The notes below the pieces were generated by a model, which had not been told where the DNA came from, searched no databases, and saw only the letters and a program-made list of their open reading frames with translations. A DNA stretch of 64,000 nucleotides from Holacanthus passer (Eukaryota > Chordata > Actinopteri > Pomacanthidae): contig JAFREQ010000012.1 of the NCBI GenBank assembly GCA_025331565.1, positions 11,832,501-11,896,500 of the forward strand, given 5' to 3'. The position numbers and the translations under genes are program-made. Below are positions 53,003-64,000 of the stretch, piece after piece. How positions within the stretch are numbered: the first letter of the stretch is position 1; each line of letters begins with the position of its first letter.

Positions 53003-55646
53003 AGGTTCTGGGGCTGCGAGCAGCCACGGAGCCCGCAGCTCCAACGCTGCTCTTGAAGCGTCTTTGGACCGGCGGCTACAAGGAGTATCCAACACTATGG
53101 AGTCAATACAGGGACTTTCAACCTGGTGCATTGAAAACAAAAAGCACCACGGCCTTATCGTTCGCCACTGGATGAAGTGGCTCAAGAAATGTGAGTAACG
53201 TTAGCCTGAGCCGCTAGCTAGCTTACTTTAGCTAATTGAAATGCATTTCTGCGTTGACCGTTATCAGCTTGCAAAAATCAGCTGTAGCTTCTTGTGATAG
53301 CTTGGCTTGAAGTGCAATGCACCCAGTATATCACAAAATAATGTTGATTCATTTCTAAAGTGAATTTCACATTTTTAATCCACTGTTATCACTCTTTGAA
53401 ATTAGCCGCTAATACTAGCTAAGCTAACTCCAACGCTTCTGCTAGCACTGTTTACAGTTGGGCCTCCCGGGGTTCACGGTTTAGATTGACTGATTCTGCT
53501 TTTTCACTTAGAATTGACATGCACTTCGCTGCTTATCTCAAAGAATGAACACATGAGATAAAGGTGGTTACACCCTGTTTAGTTAGATTCACTTCCATGA
53601 CCGCTTTAGTTGGTGCTTTATAGTTTGATCTGTGTGCAAGTTCATTTCTGGCTCAACATGCATGAATGTTTATGTGATGCAGTGACTAATATTTTTGTAG
53701 TTGAACAAGATAAAGGGAAAGTCCACTCTAACTGAATTCATATGTTCATAAGTTTTTTTTCTATTGTGCATGATACGAGTAGAACAAGATGCGAGGAGAG
53801 ACACCGAGTTCAAACTGAGCCACATGTCAGTGTCACATAGGAAACTAATGAGACGGCCTCAAAATATTTCCTCAAACTTTATCGACCAAATTGTCTGACT
53901 TTGGTTTCTTCATACTAATAAGCACCTACTGCATATTGATAAAGTAACAAACATTGCATTGCAGTTAAACTCCTCAAGTAAATGTATTTGTTTTACATAT
54001 TAGAAGATATGTTGACCAAGCAGGTTTTTACGTTCAAGTAATTCAATTTGATCTGTGTTTCTGCTTAATTATGTCAACAACTTAAAACAAAGCTTGTATT
54101 TGTACATGTATGTCCCCTCTCAGTTAAGCATCACAGGTAGACCATGTCACCAGATAGCCCTTGTAAAACTACTGATACTGGAGTCTGACATGTGTTGGCC
54201 TGATTTCTAATTCAGGCTTGCTGTGCAATCCCTCACCAGTCTGTTCAGAGTCATTAATATTATTCTGCTTTATGCTGGAGTTCAGTTTGTCTGCATATAT
54301 TAATATGTTGCCATATTGGAAACATTGTTCCAGTCCAGTATTTTGATTACTGCCATGTTTATACAGACATTACATCACAGCACTCAGACCCCAGCTTCCA
54401 GCAGTAAGATAATCAATATGAAAATACCCATAATTAAACATTTGACAGGTCGCATTGAACCACCTTTGGGCAGACCTGTTTTATTGGTTGTGTCCTCACT
54501 TGGTTGTGAGGACACAAGTCATTTTGTTTGTTGCTTTGGTCCCTATCTCCTCTAAAGCTTTCTTATCTAGGAATAATATTTCTGATGTTGTTATTCTGAC
54601 CAAATTTAGGTATTACCTTATTACTTAGAACTTAAGGTATCTTCTGACAGGTTGAGATAAATATGCATGGTCTATAACTAAACATTGTTTTGTAGAAAAC
54701 AAGAATCCAAAGCATTCGTAGAGAAGTTATTGTGTTATAAGCTGGCTTGTCTCTAAAACCTGGAGAGATGAATGGGTCAGTAGATTTACAGATTTCATCA
54801 GCTTCTCAGCTGAGAGTGGGCAGAACAAGAACGCAACAGAGTGTGTCACATATTTTGTGCTCCATGATGTTGGTGAATACAGGAAGAAATGCAAAAGTGC
54901 TAGTGATGAAGGCATAATTTGTCATTTGAGCTTTTATATTGCTTTTGGTAGAGCGAGAAATTGGTAGCGTTCTCTCACTAATTGGTGGAAAATTTTGTCT
55001 GTTGGTTGATGACTTTGTTAATCCCTCCAGGAATTAGTTTTTTTCTGTTCTTTGAAGAATAATTTTGTCACTTACGCTGGGACAGAGATACTCGACTTGT
55101 TTTCCCTGGGGGGCCACTTTTGTAAAATGAAAGGAGGCCAAGGGCCAGTTAAGAAGCCAAGAATAATATTTATCAGATGAAATCAATCTGCATTTAAAGG
55201 CCCATAACTCATCTTTCTTTGAAGTTCTTTATTTTCAGGTTAATTGACTTATTAACTTAACTGAATTAACTTGGTACAAGAGTTGACAGCCTATATGACT
55301 ACTAGGATACTTTGGTTACATTTGAAATTGTTTTGCATGGGCCGTAAGTTGTATCACTGGGCAAGGACATAAGAATAATCTTTACTTATAACTGTGGCAG
55401 GTTGTGAAAAGTTTAGTTTCCTGTCTGTTTTTGGAAAGGAGTGTATTTGATGCAGGATTAAACAGATTCATTGCACTGAATTTTGCTACATGATTGTTGA
55501 TTGATTATATGCATGGAAGCTAAGGTGTGTGTAAAAACTTTATGATCACAACAGCCCATAGGGAAATACATATCGAGCATATCATGCAAGAAATTGTTGT
55601 TTTAAACATAGAAGTGTTGATTGTTTTCCATTCTTAATCTAAGTTT

Positions 55647-55685
<39 letters not shown>

Positions 55686-58600
55686 ATATATGGAATAAAA
55701 ATAAATGGGTCAAACAAATAATCCACCTTATCTAATTGTCACTAGGGGAAATCTTTTTCCCTTAAATGCAGAGTATCTAGTAGAGGGTTTTTTTTTGTTG
55801 CTGAAACAACATAAGCATTTGTGGTAGAATTATTAATTTATACCATGTAGAGTTTGGGCTGCATATCTGCCAGATCTTTCATAGGTCTCTGCCCTAAAAT
55901 TTGTAGATTTGAATTATTCATGAGGGAGTTTCTTGTCAAATCAGCATTGTCTTTGGGAAATCATCATGTAGCCATTTTTTTTTATCCCCCCTGCATCACT
56001 GCCCACAGAGCGATGGCTGCTAAAAGCTTATGCTGACAGCACACGGTGAAGTGCTGCGTGCTGGCAGAGCCATTGTTTTCTGATGGAAAGCTGTGCCAGC
56101 TATCCAAGAGGCAATCTACTGATCATTTATGGCTGGCTAGGCTATGACATGTTTGGTTCGATGTCAGAAAGAGTCTGTAAATATTTTTTAAGGTATAAAT
56201 GGATGCATTTTGGGTAAAGACAGTCCATGCACCAATATACCAGTCTGAACTTTAGTATCAGTATCAGTGCTTTGGCAAATTAACTTTAAATGTTTATTAC
56301 ATGGGATAATTGACATGCTTTAGTGTCAGTTAAGAAATATTACAAATGTGAAGATACTTTAAGTGAGGATAATAAAATACAGGCAGTAACCTTATGGTAC
56401 AGTATAGTTTCAGGTGTACTGCGTGTTTGTACATTATAGCACAGTGCTATGTGTTAGGATAGGATAAACAAAAACATGTATAACACATTTAATCACAACT
56501 ACAAAAATGATTAATGTAATTACTACCCAAATCATTTTGTCATTTTGATGGCTCTGAATCAAATCAGGTGTATACAATATCCAAAGGAAGCAAAACGGTA
56601 CTTTCAAAATAGGGAAATATGGATCTGTGTTTGTGAAAAAGTCTGGTTTAAAAAAAATTTTTTTTATTGTCTCAGTGTCTCAATATTGTCAGTAATTTTG
56701 TCCTAAGAATCATTCTTAGCAAACGAGCTGTCAGCTTTTGGTGCATACATTACAATACTTTTTTGGCATGAAAAATACCTTAAGTTGTCTAAAAAAGGTT
56801 TCATCTTGATTGACATACATGTAAATACTAAGACCTGAGTGAAGGATGTGTCGCATAGTGTGTGGCTAGTTTTTGGATGAATAGGCTGATTCAAGTTGCA
56901 AACATTTTTCACTCTTTTCAAAAGTGTTTGCAAACTCTGTTTCTGCGTCGGATGGTGGAGTGTAATTAGATTTAAGACTTCTGGCCAGATATTGTAATTT
57001 GAGATTTGTGTTGGCGACATAACTGTCTGTATTTTCAAGTGATGTGCCGTGTGTTTGGCTTTCTATGTCCATGAGTGGGTGTTGACTTTGAGGAGGGAAT
57101 TGTCATCTGTTTTTGTTCAAGGCTATCTAGATAGTCAAGGAGCTATAACTCATGTCACCCTTGTATTATTTAAGACAGTACAGTTCAGATACTCCTGATT
57201 GTTGCCCCTTGTTGTGAGTTTAAAGAAATCCTCGTGTTGCATCTGTAAATATAGTTGTGCACATAAATCCTCTTAATATTTATTTGTGTAATTGCTGATA
57301 TTTAAATAGGTGTAAGAGCTATGAAATGAGAGATGTGTATTAAACAGTGAAGAGTGAACAGTGTATATTTGCATATTGTCAGTGTATGTTAGAGCTGGCT
57401 GATTTTATTGGGCAATATTGGCTCAGCTGATATATTGATTTTGGTGTATATATTATCTTATCAGATATATTGCTATGGCTGAACATGTTGTCTGATGTGC
57501 ACTGATTTAACAACTTTTTTAACAGATAGGATTGCAGATGAACAGGTTTGGGGTTATCTAGAATGGCCTTGTCACATAGTTTGTGTTCCGATATGACAAT
57601 TCCAGTCATTGCAGTTACAAAATTTCGAAATTAAAAGTCTGCTTTTCCGTCAGATTTGTTAAAAGTTTCCTCTGAATGTTTATAGCAGAGGTGCTTTTCA
57701 TCTCTCAGCAGCAGGCAACAATGAATTAAAGTTTGTGGCCGCTATAAATGTTTTGATAAGAGATTTTGCAGAGGTTTTGCAAATGAACCCTTCATATATA
57801 CAGTATATATCTACATTGGAATTTATTTACTCCCTAATATCTGTATTGGTATCGGCCCCCAAAATCCAGTATTGGTTGGGCTCTAGGATGAGCTGATGTG
57901 TGTGTTATTTTTTCCTGTTGTCTACTTTCCTTCTTGCTATTTGCCTCCTTTGTCTTCCTTTGTTTATCTTGTGGAGCTGACTTTTAGATAAGTCAAGATA
58001 TATACACAGTTCCTTTTTGTAGACTGTTGCAATAATTTGCTGATGAAACTAAGGTATAAATCGTGTGTGAATCTCTGCTAAACTGTAACAAAATGTGACG
58101 TAGTAGAGAGATTTAGACCTTTTATAACCTGTTTTCTTCCTGTAAGTCAGAGAGCATTTGCTAAAAACCCTGCTTACTGCCTGTAATTGAATTCTGCTGG
58201 TAAAATCAGGGTACTGAAAATGAATCTATTTTTGGGAGCAGCAGATGTCATTGTGTCCTTGCCAATATTGTATTTCCTTTGGAAATGGAAATCTATATCT
58301 AATACTAAAGTCAGGAAACAGATTTCTGGATCTCTGAATGAAATAATCATAGAGCAAAAACAGACACAGACTTTTCTTTAATCAAAGCTGTTTCTATTCA
58401 GTACAAGTAATTTAATAGATTGGAATGCCTTAAATACTTTTGGATGAAGCTCAACTGGTATTAAAGGGCTGATATGATAGTATTGGATATTGGCTTATGT
58501 TACAGACGTATTTGTGCCAATGATTATGATGGTGCATATTCAGATAATGATATAGATTTAATTTTATTTTTATTTATTTTTTCTGTGCTTGTTAACTGGC

Positions 58601-61600
58601 GAAGAATTTTGACCAAGTGTGTGACCAAGATATGTACTGATGGGGACATTTTGTAGTTGATATGATGTCACCACTGTTTCTAAATTACCTCAAACAAAGT
58701 GTATCTTTGGATTGCAGTTTGTTGTTACTTATCCTCCAACATACACACTAGTATAATATATTATATTTGTATTATATATAATATATCTGTGATGAGCTAA
58801 AGTGAGGTGATAATATAAATCAGATCTTTTTATTAGTTGTTGTACAGCTGTAAAATAATCTCTTTATGGATAAAAAATGTGCATTACAGTTAGAAGTCAG
58901 TTAATGCAATGTTTTATTCCCAAATATGTGCATCAACCACACAAAGCCAAAACAGGTTAGACAGTTTTAATTGAGCTTCCGGGTCTAAAGCCATTTCTTA
59001 CATTTGTGCTCTCCTAGGAGGAATTTAGGCTCTTATCCTTTCTTCTTTGTCTGCTTTTTTTTCAGCTGACAACAATCACCGCTTGAATCTCTTCTACCTT
59101 GCCAATGATGTGATACAGAACTGCAAAAGAAAGAACGCAATCGTCTTTCGTTCAGCCTTCGCAGAAGTCCTTCCTCATGCTGCTCAGCTCATCAAGTGAG
59201 TACTTGTAGTTTTATTCAGCTTTAGTATTGCACCTTAAATATGTACTTTTTTTTAAATCTACGTGGCTATTACTGGTAAATGTACAAATTATATGCCTGT
59301 CCTCCCTTTCTGCTGGTATTGAGTTGTGCCAAGTTGTGTTGTTATTTTGCACTATTATTAGAGATGGGAAGGTCCGCAAGTCAGTGGAAAGGATCTTTTT
59401 GATTTGGGAGGAGAGGAGTGTGTATCCCGAGGAGGTCATTGCCCAGTTAAAATCCAGCTTGAACAAAAAGGAGAAGGAGCGAGAGAAGCAGAAGGAAAAA
59501 GAAAAGGAAAAGGGAAAAGAAAAGGAGAAAGAAAAGGAGACTCCAACGGCAAATGGTCAGTTTGATACTTTTCACTCTTTACCCTGAAGTAATCATGATA
59601 ATCAAATCTAAATGTGAAATAATCTAATAAAGTTTTCAAAGCATAATTGTTAATTTTACATGTTACATTTTTATGTACAGTTCCAATTCTGATTGTATGT
59701 TATCAAGTTCACTTTTATCTTCCAGTCCCAACCAACACCAAAGCTGCCCTCAAGTCCAAGATTGTAGCAGAGTTCACAGTAAGTCTTGCTTATCAGTGTT
59801 GTCTTGCATCATTGTCTTGCATGTGTTAGAATGTATTTGAAACATAAGTTCTGTAACTCTTGTCATCTCCACTCATTTGCACTTTTTGTTCTTTTCTAGC
59901 CCCATTCCCTCATTGAACAGTTGTCGAGATATAAGCGAGCAGTTGCAGAAGAGGAGTTCAGGGAGAAGCAGCTGTCAGCTCTCAGGGTGGATGTCTGCAG
60001 CACGGAGGCTCTGAAGAGACTTAAAGGTCAGATGTCACTGAGCTTATTTCTGCATCATCACACACTTATTGTCCTGTGTACTCATGTGTTTGGCCACAAA
60101 CATACTTGACAACAACAATATAAAATTTATATAAACCTGGTATTTTAACTTTTTGCTTGTTGGTCAATTGTGTCTCGTTCCAGACAAGGCAGGTGGGAAC
60201 AAATTTGCTAAAGACTTTGAGGATGGCAGTTTGAAGCTGCAGGAGTTCGTTGGCTTCCTGGACAAAGAGTTGAAAACAGGGCCTCCTCTGCTGGAAGCTT
60301 TGGGAAATGCAGACATTTTCTACGAGATGCAGTACAAGGAGGTTAAGATTGTGGCCAATGTGAGTCTTAGGTCAGATGACCTCATCACTTGCTTAGGATG
60401 CTATTGTGAAATCTAAAGACAAAGTTTGTTTTTGTTGCAGAGAAATTGACAATGATTTAACAGACAATTATTTGGTACTTGTTCATTCATGCTAAATGGT
60501 CCTGTTTTTCTATTTAATAAATAGTTAATTAGCAAAAAGGTGACCCAGACATTTACTGTAAATCTTATATTGTTCCTATAGTGATTCTAGAAAACGATAT
60601 AAATGTCACAATAGATACAAGTTAGCTGCAACATCCTTTTTATCTTCCTTGTATCTCCCATTTAATTTCCTCTGTTCTTTTAGGCTTACAATGCCTTTGC
60701 CAACCGTGTGGCAAGTCTTAAAAGGAAATTGGATTCCCTCAAGTCAACTCTACCTGGACCTGAGGACTCTCCCATCCCCTCGCCCTCTGAAGACGCCCCA
60801 TCTCCCACTGGCTCTGACTCACCGTTCCTGGGACTGGGGGCAAGCAGAGCCCAGGTAGATCCAGAACTGGATGGCAAGGCCATGGATGAAGGAGAAATAC
60901 CCAGTGACAACAGAGACATGGAGGACATGGATATGTCCGATGAAGAGGCTGATGCTGCCACAGCAGGGGGTTAGTGGCTACAGAGTTTTGTAGTGGAGTG
61001 ATAATTGTATTGTATCCATGCTAGGCTGCCCAGTTGTAGTGCTGTGATTCTGATTTGAAAATGTATCAGCTCTTTGAATTATTTTTCCTAGCAGATGACA
61101 AGAAAGACAAGGCGTCTGCTGCTGTTGCCAAGACTGCAAAGTCAGATGCCGCGTCAAAGCCTCCCACCACACCTACAAAAGCTTCAAAGACCAATTCTAC
61201 TGCTGGTGCCACGGCCACCCCAGTGACTCCCACCTCTGCTACTGCTCAGAGCACCCCAACAACTCCTCTGGGAGTCAATCTGGAGAAAGTGGACCTGGGA
61301 AAGATCAGCTCCATTCTCAGCTCACTCACATCTGCCATGAAGAATACAGGTGAGTATAATAGTGATCAGAACCTACAGCTAAAAGCTCCAGACATACAGG
61401 TTTGAGTGATTTAAATTGTACATTGAACAGATTGAAATTTTATCTTAAAATTATTTGAGACATTTTGGATCAGGTGGTTATAGGACTTGAGAGACCTTAA
61501 TGCTAATATAGAAACAATAGTAAAGGAAAATGTAGCTTTCCCATTTTAGATTAATTTAATGCATTAAAGTAATTTCTGGGATTTTCTGAGCCTGACTTCA

Positions 61601-63902
61601 AACCCATCCCTCTCTGTCTTTTACATTTTCCTAGCAGCCAGCCCTGCTCGGCCGTCTCCCACAACACCCACCACTCCCTCTGCCCAGTCAGCAGCCTCCA
61701 AAGCAACCCCTTCTAGCCCTGCTCTGGCCAGCATCCTGTCACGTGTTGATATCACACCTGAAGGCATCCTCAATGCTCTATCTAAAACAAACACACCAGG
61801 TAAGACGCATCTACACTATACTTTGCTTAAACTTTTAATGAAAATTGTCACTAAATTTTATTAATCGTTTTCTTTCTTGGTGCAGGTTTGTCCTCTCTCC
61901 TGCAAAGTGTGACAAACACCTCCTCTGCTCCTCCCACCCGAACCTCCCCAGAATCATCAGCAGTTAAAACCTTGCTCAGCCCTACCACCCCAAAAACAAA
62001 ACCCATACTGGGGAACAGCCTCAGACGAGACACACCTGGGAGAACCAGAGACTGGGAGAAAGAGAGACAGCTGTCCCCTCCTCCTCCACCACCTCCTCGC
62101 CCCTCAGTTCCTCCTGTCTCACCACCCAGCCTAGAATCAAAAATCAACAGTTTCTTGCAGGGTAATCCAGGTTTTAGTCTTGCCCTAGGTGATGTCAGTC
62201 CTGATGGTGTGGATGGCACCCCAGTGAGAGACGAGGCTGCTGGCACCCCCACCCAGGATGAGATCATGGACACACCAGGGAGTGTGCCAGAATCCCTAGG
62301 GTCATCTGGAGGTCACAACCTGTCACCCACGGCCTACCGCAGCGAACCCTGGGATGCTGTGATCACCCCATCGGGAAACAGCAGCAATGGAGACTTTCTG
62401 GCCTCTTCCTCCTCTTCCCGGTATGGTGCTGGGAAAAAGGGCGGCACCAAATTGAAGGATGATGAAGCGCTTAATGTGAGGAAGCATGTCTCCTCTTCCC
62501 CCAGTATTGACATGAAGGGTAAGAAAGATGGACACAGCCAGTTAAGGATGATGGGAAACAACAGAGGGCTTGGAGAAAGGAGACTCTCTGCAGGCTCTCG
62601 TAAAGCAAGCAGTGGCTCAGATGATGGAAGTCTGAGTGGGAAAAGAGAGGATAAGGGGAAAGGTCAAGAATCTCCAGCTGCGGGTGGGAAGGAGGGTCAG
62701 TACCATCGTATTGAGACACTAGTGTCACCCTGCACTGAAGGGGCACCCATCCAAACATTAGGCTACTCTAACCGCCCACTTGCTGGAGAGCGCATCAAGA
62801 CGGTTGAGAGCATCCGAGTGGTTGGCCGAGGCTCTCGGCGAGGGGGAGGTGCTGGTGGTCGGCCTGGGGGAGCGATGTGGTATGAAGAGGAGGAATACAT
62901 GGAAGCTCAGCCTCCTTCACCCCATGGCGTCCCCCTCCTCTTAACATCGGCCAGGGAGGTCCCGAGGACATGACCCCCTCCCTGCCTCTTCCTCCCCCAC
63001 ATCTCCTCCTCCCTCATCTCCACCCTCCTCCGTCCCATCCTCACTCACATCCTCCTCCCCAAGCTCAGTTCCAAATGCCCTACCACACGGAGAACATGCA
63101 GACTCCTCCTCCATCACTCCTCCACCAGCATCCTCCTCCTACATCCCCCTTCTTCGGCGCTCCTCCACCGATCCCTCGACCCCCTCCTGTACCGCAGCGC
63201 CCTTCCCCTCCACCTACCCACCCCACTGTGCCCTCTGCAGTCATGGTGGGGGGAGTGTTGGTCCCTGTTGACCGCCCCCTTTCTCTTCCTCCCCTGGTCA
63301 GACCTGAAGGTTCAGATCGAGGTGGGGTGGGGCCCAGAGGAAGCAAAGTAGGCCCTCCACCCCTCATGTCGTCTTTGCTAGGCGAGCCCCCAAAGCTGCC
63401 CCGTCCTGGCACAGTTAAAGAGCCTTTTGGGCCCCGCCATGCAGCCCCTCTCCACCGCCCAGGTACCCCTGGTGTTCCTCTCCCGTTACTGGGCAGAGTG
63501 AAGGAGCCTTTGAGTCTACCTCTTCCATCCCCCTCTTCCTGTCCCACATCCTCCACCACCTCTCCCTCCACACCTAATTCCCCCGCAGTTGATAGTGTCC
63601 CCGCTCGCCTCCTTGCTCAGTCTTCTGCCCCTTCTCTCCACAAGCCCCCCGCGAGCCCTCCAGCTCAGCCCCGCAACCAAACCTCTCACCCCGTTCCCCT
63701 CCTCAACTTGCCCAGCCCTCGACCCCCAATCCTCTCAGTCCCCATCCCACAGAGACCTCTGCTGCGAGGCCGAACCCCCTCTCAGCAGCTTAACCAAGAT
63801 CTCCCCCTAGGGGGTTTTCGTGGGGGCAAGAGGCCTGGTCCTCCATTCACAGGTGGTCCCTTCCATGCGCAGAAGAGACCCTTCCTACCCCCACGCTACT
63901 GA
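52995..63902 (+). CDS. rprd2: Regulation of nuclear pre-mRNA domain-containing protein 2
   Basis: Nuclear scaffold that binds the phosphorylated RNA polymerase II CTD. Coding exons: 52995-53190, 59066-59195, 59362-59555, 59726-59778, 59900-60026, 60184-60359, 60684-60969, 61092-61349, 61635-61799, 61886-63902. Phases agree up to the last exon. CID domain at about 20-150 (TMESIQGLSTWCIENKKHH, LNLFYLANDVIQNCKRKNA, SVERIFLIWEERSVYPEEV). A Lys/Glu-rich run follows (about 155-170). The RPRD coiled-coil domain is at about 180-330 (AALKSKIVAEF, LRVDVCSTEAL, FYEMQYKEVKIVANAYNAF). The rest is Pro/Ser/Thr-rich, with conserved islands such as KISSILSSLTSAMKNTG, DGTPVRDEA and ETLGYSNR. In the last exon the frame closes at 62971-62973, but the adjacent frame carries the conserved end KRPFLPPRY to a stop at 63900-63902. 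One missing C at 62931-62935 would explain this. About 1,200 residues if continuous. Confidence 0.92.
55648..55690. repeat. (TA)n(TG)n microsatellite
   Basis: Alternating TA units pass directly into TG units in rprd2 intron 1. Confidence 0.9.
57391..57890. repeat. Teleost interspersed repeat (family C)
   Basis: Starts TAGAGCTGGCTGATTTTATT and ends ATCCAGTATTGGTTGGGCTC followed by TAG, with GATATATTG and TATCGG-like units between. I recognise the start and end as a common percomorph repeat of about 500 bp. Weak similarity of GGGCTGATATG at 58466 suggests another fragment nearby. Confidence 0.5.
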
Positions 63903-64000
63903 AGTGGTCCTCTATGACATGCTGAACGAGAAGTACAAGCACCCTGGGCTGAAGTGCAGAGTGTGTGTTAGCCCTGCTGGTATGAGCCCAGATATCTTTA
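63903..64000 (+). other. rprd2: rprd2 3'UTR (partial)
   Basis: Non-coding sequence after the TGA at 63900-63902, up to the window edge. No poly(A) signal is seen inside the window. Confidence 0.6.

Larger units (their letters stand above)
53191..59065 (+). other. rprd2: rprd2 intron 1 (5.9 kb)
   Basis: AT-rich intron, the longest in the window, from donor GAAAT|GTGAGT to acceptor TTTTTTTTCAG. It holds a (TA)n(TG)n microsatellite (55648-55690) and an interspersed repeat (57391-57890). No nested gene was recognised; open frames such as 56703-57038 on minus have AT-driven composition and no known domain. Confidence 0.8.

Noticed and set aside
58462..58560. Another family C repeat copy
   Set aside because: Similarity is limited to GGGCTGATATG and a few short blocks, too weak to call.
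62970..63902. A separate Pro-rich protein gene starting at the ATG overlapping the rprd2 stop
   Set aside because: The frame is open before that ATG (from about 62931), no promoter or acceptor is convincing, and the product ends in the conserved rprd2 C-terminus. It is the shifted end of rprd2.

Overview
The window is nuclear DNA from a ray-finned fish, most likely a percomorph teleost. The evidence is split genes with GT-AG introns, vertebrate gene families, dense CA/GT, GA and AT microsatellites, and several interspersed repeat families that I recognise as common in percomorph genomes. There is nothing bacterial or phage-like, and no CRISPR array, operon or tRNA gene.

Layout from left to right. 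(1) 1-2.4 kb: repeat remnants, then exon 1 of a cellular retinoic acid-binding protein gene (crabp2-like, minus strand) that runs off the left edge. (2) 2.5-11.9 kb: intergenic DNA rich in microsatellites and old repeats, with no supported gene. (3) 12.0-12.8 kb: a minus-strand secreted RNase A-superfamily gene with one coding exon and an unusual hydrophobic C-terminal tail. (4) 15.0-27.1 kb: ca14, a membrane-anchored carbonic anhydrase, minus strand, with 11 coding exons whose phases all agree (362 residues). (5) 27.1-33.2 kb: intergenic, with a MITE-like element and an orphan promoter-like island near 29.9 kb. (6) 33.2-40.1 kb: ciart (CHRONO), plus strand, with an E-box/CCAAT promoter, 5 coding exons (432 residues) and a long 3'UTR holding AU-rich elements. 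(7) 40.1-45.9 kb: intergenic, with nested repeats. (8) 46.0-52.8 kb: prpf3, plus strand, 16 coding exons (711 residues). (9) 52.9-64.0 kb: rprd2, plus strand, 10 coding exons, whose last exon shows an apparent 1-nt frameshift in a C run.

The order ca14 - ciart - prpf3 - rprd2 matches human 1q21.2, which independently supports the gene calls. The human genes APH1A and MRPS21, which lie within this block, were not found here. The genes do not form one pathway: ca14 handles extracellular CO2/bicarbonate, ciart is a circadian repressor, prpf3 is a U4/U6 snRNP splicing factor and rprd2 is an RNA polymerase II CTD-binding scaffold. The most unusual items are the tail-anchored RNase A-like protein that lacks the canonical catalytic lysine, the rprd2 frame break, two consecutive NAGNAG acceptors in rprd2, and the promoter and mRNA-stability signals of ciart. 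Exon boundaries were placed by eye from splice consensus, frame continuity and family knowledge; no alignment was run.
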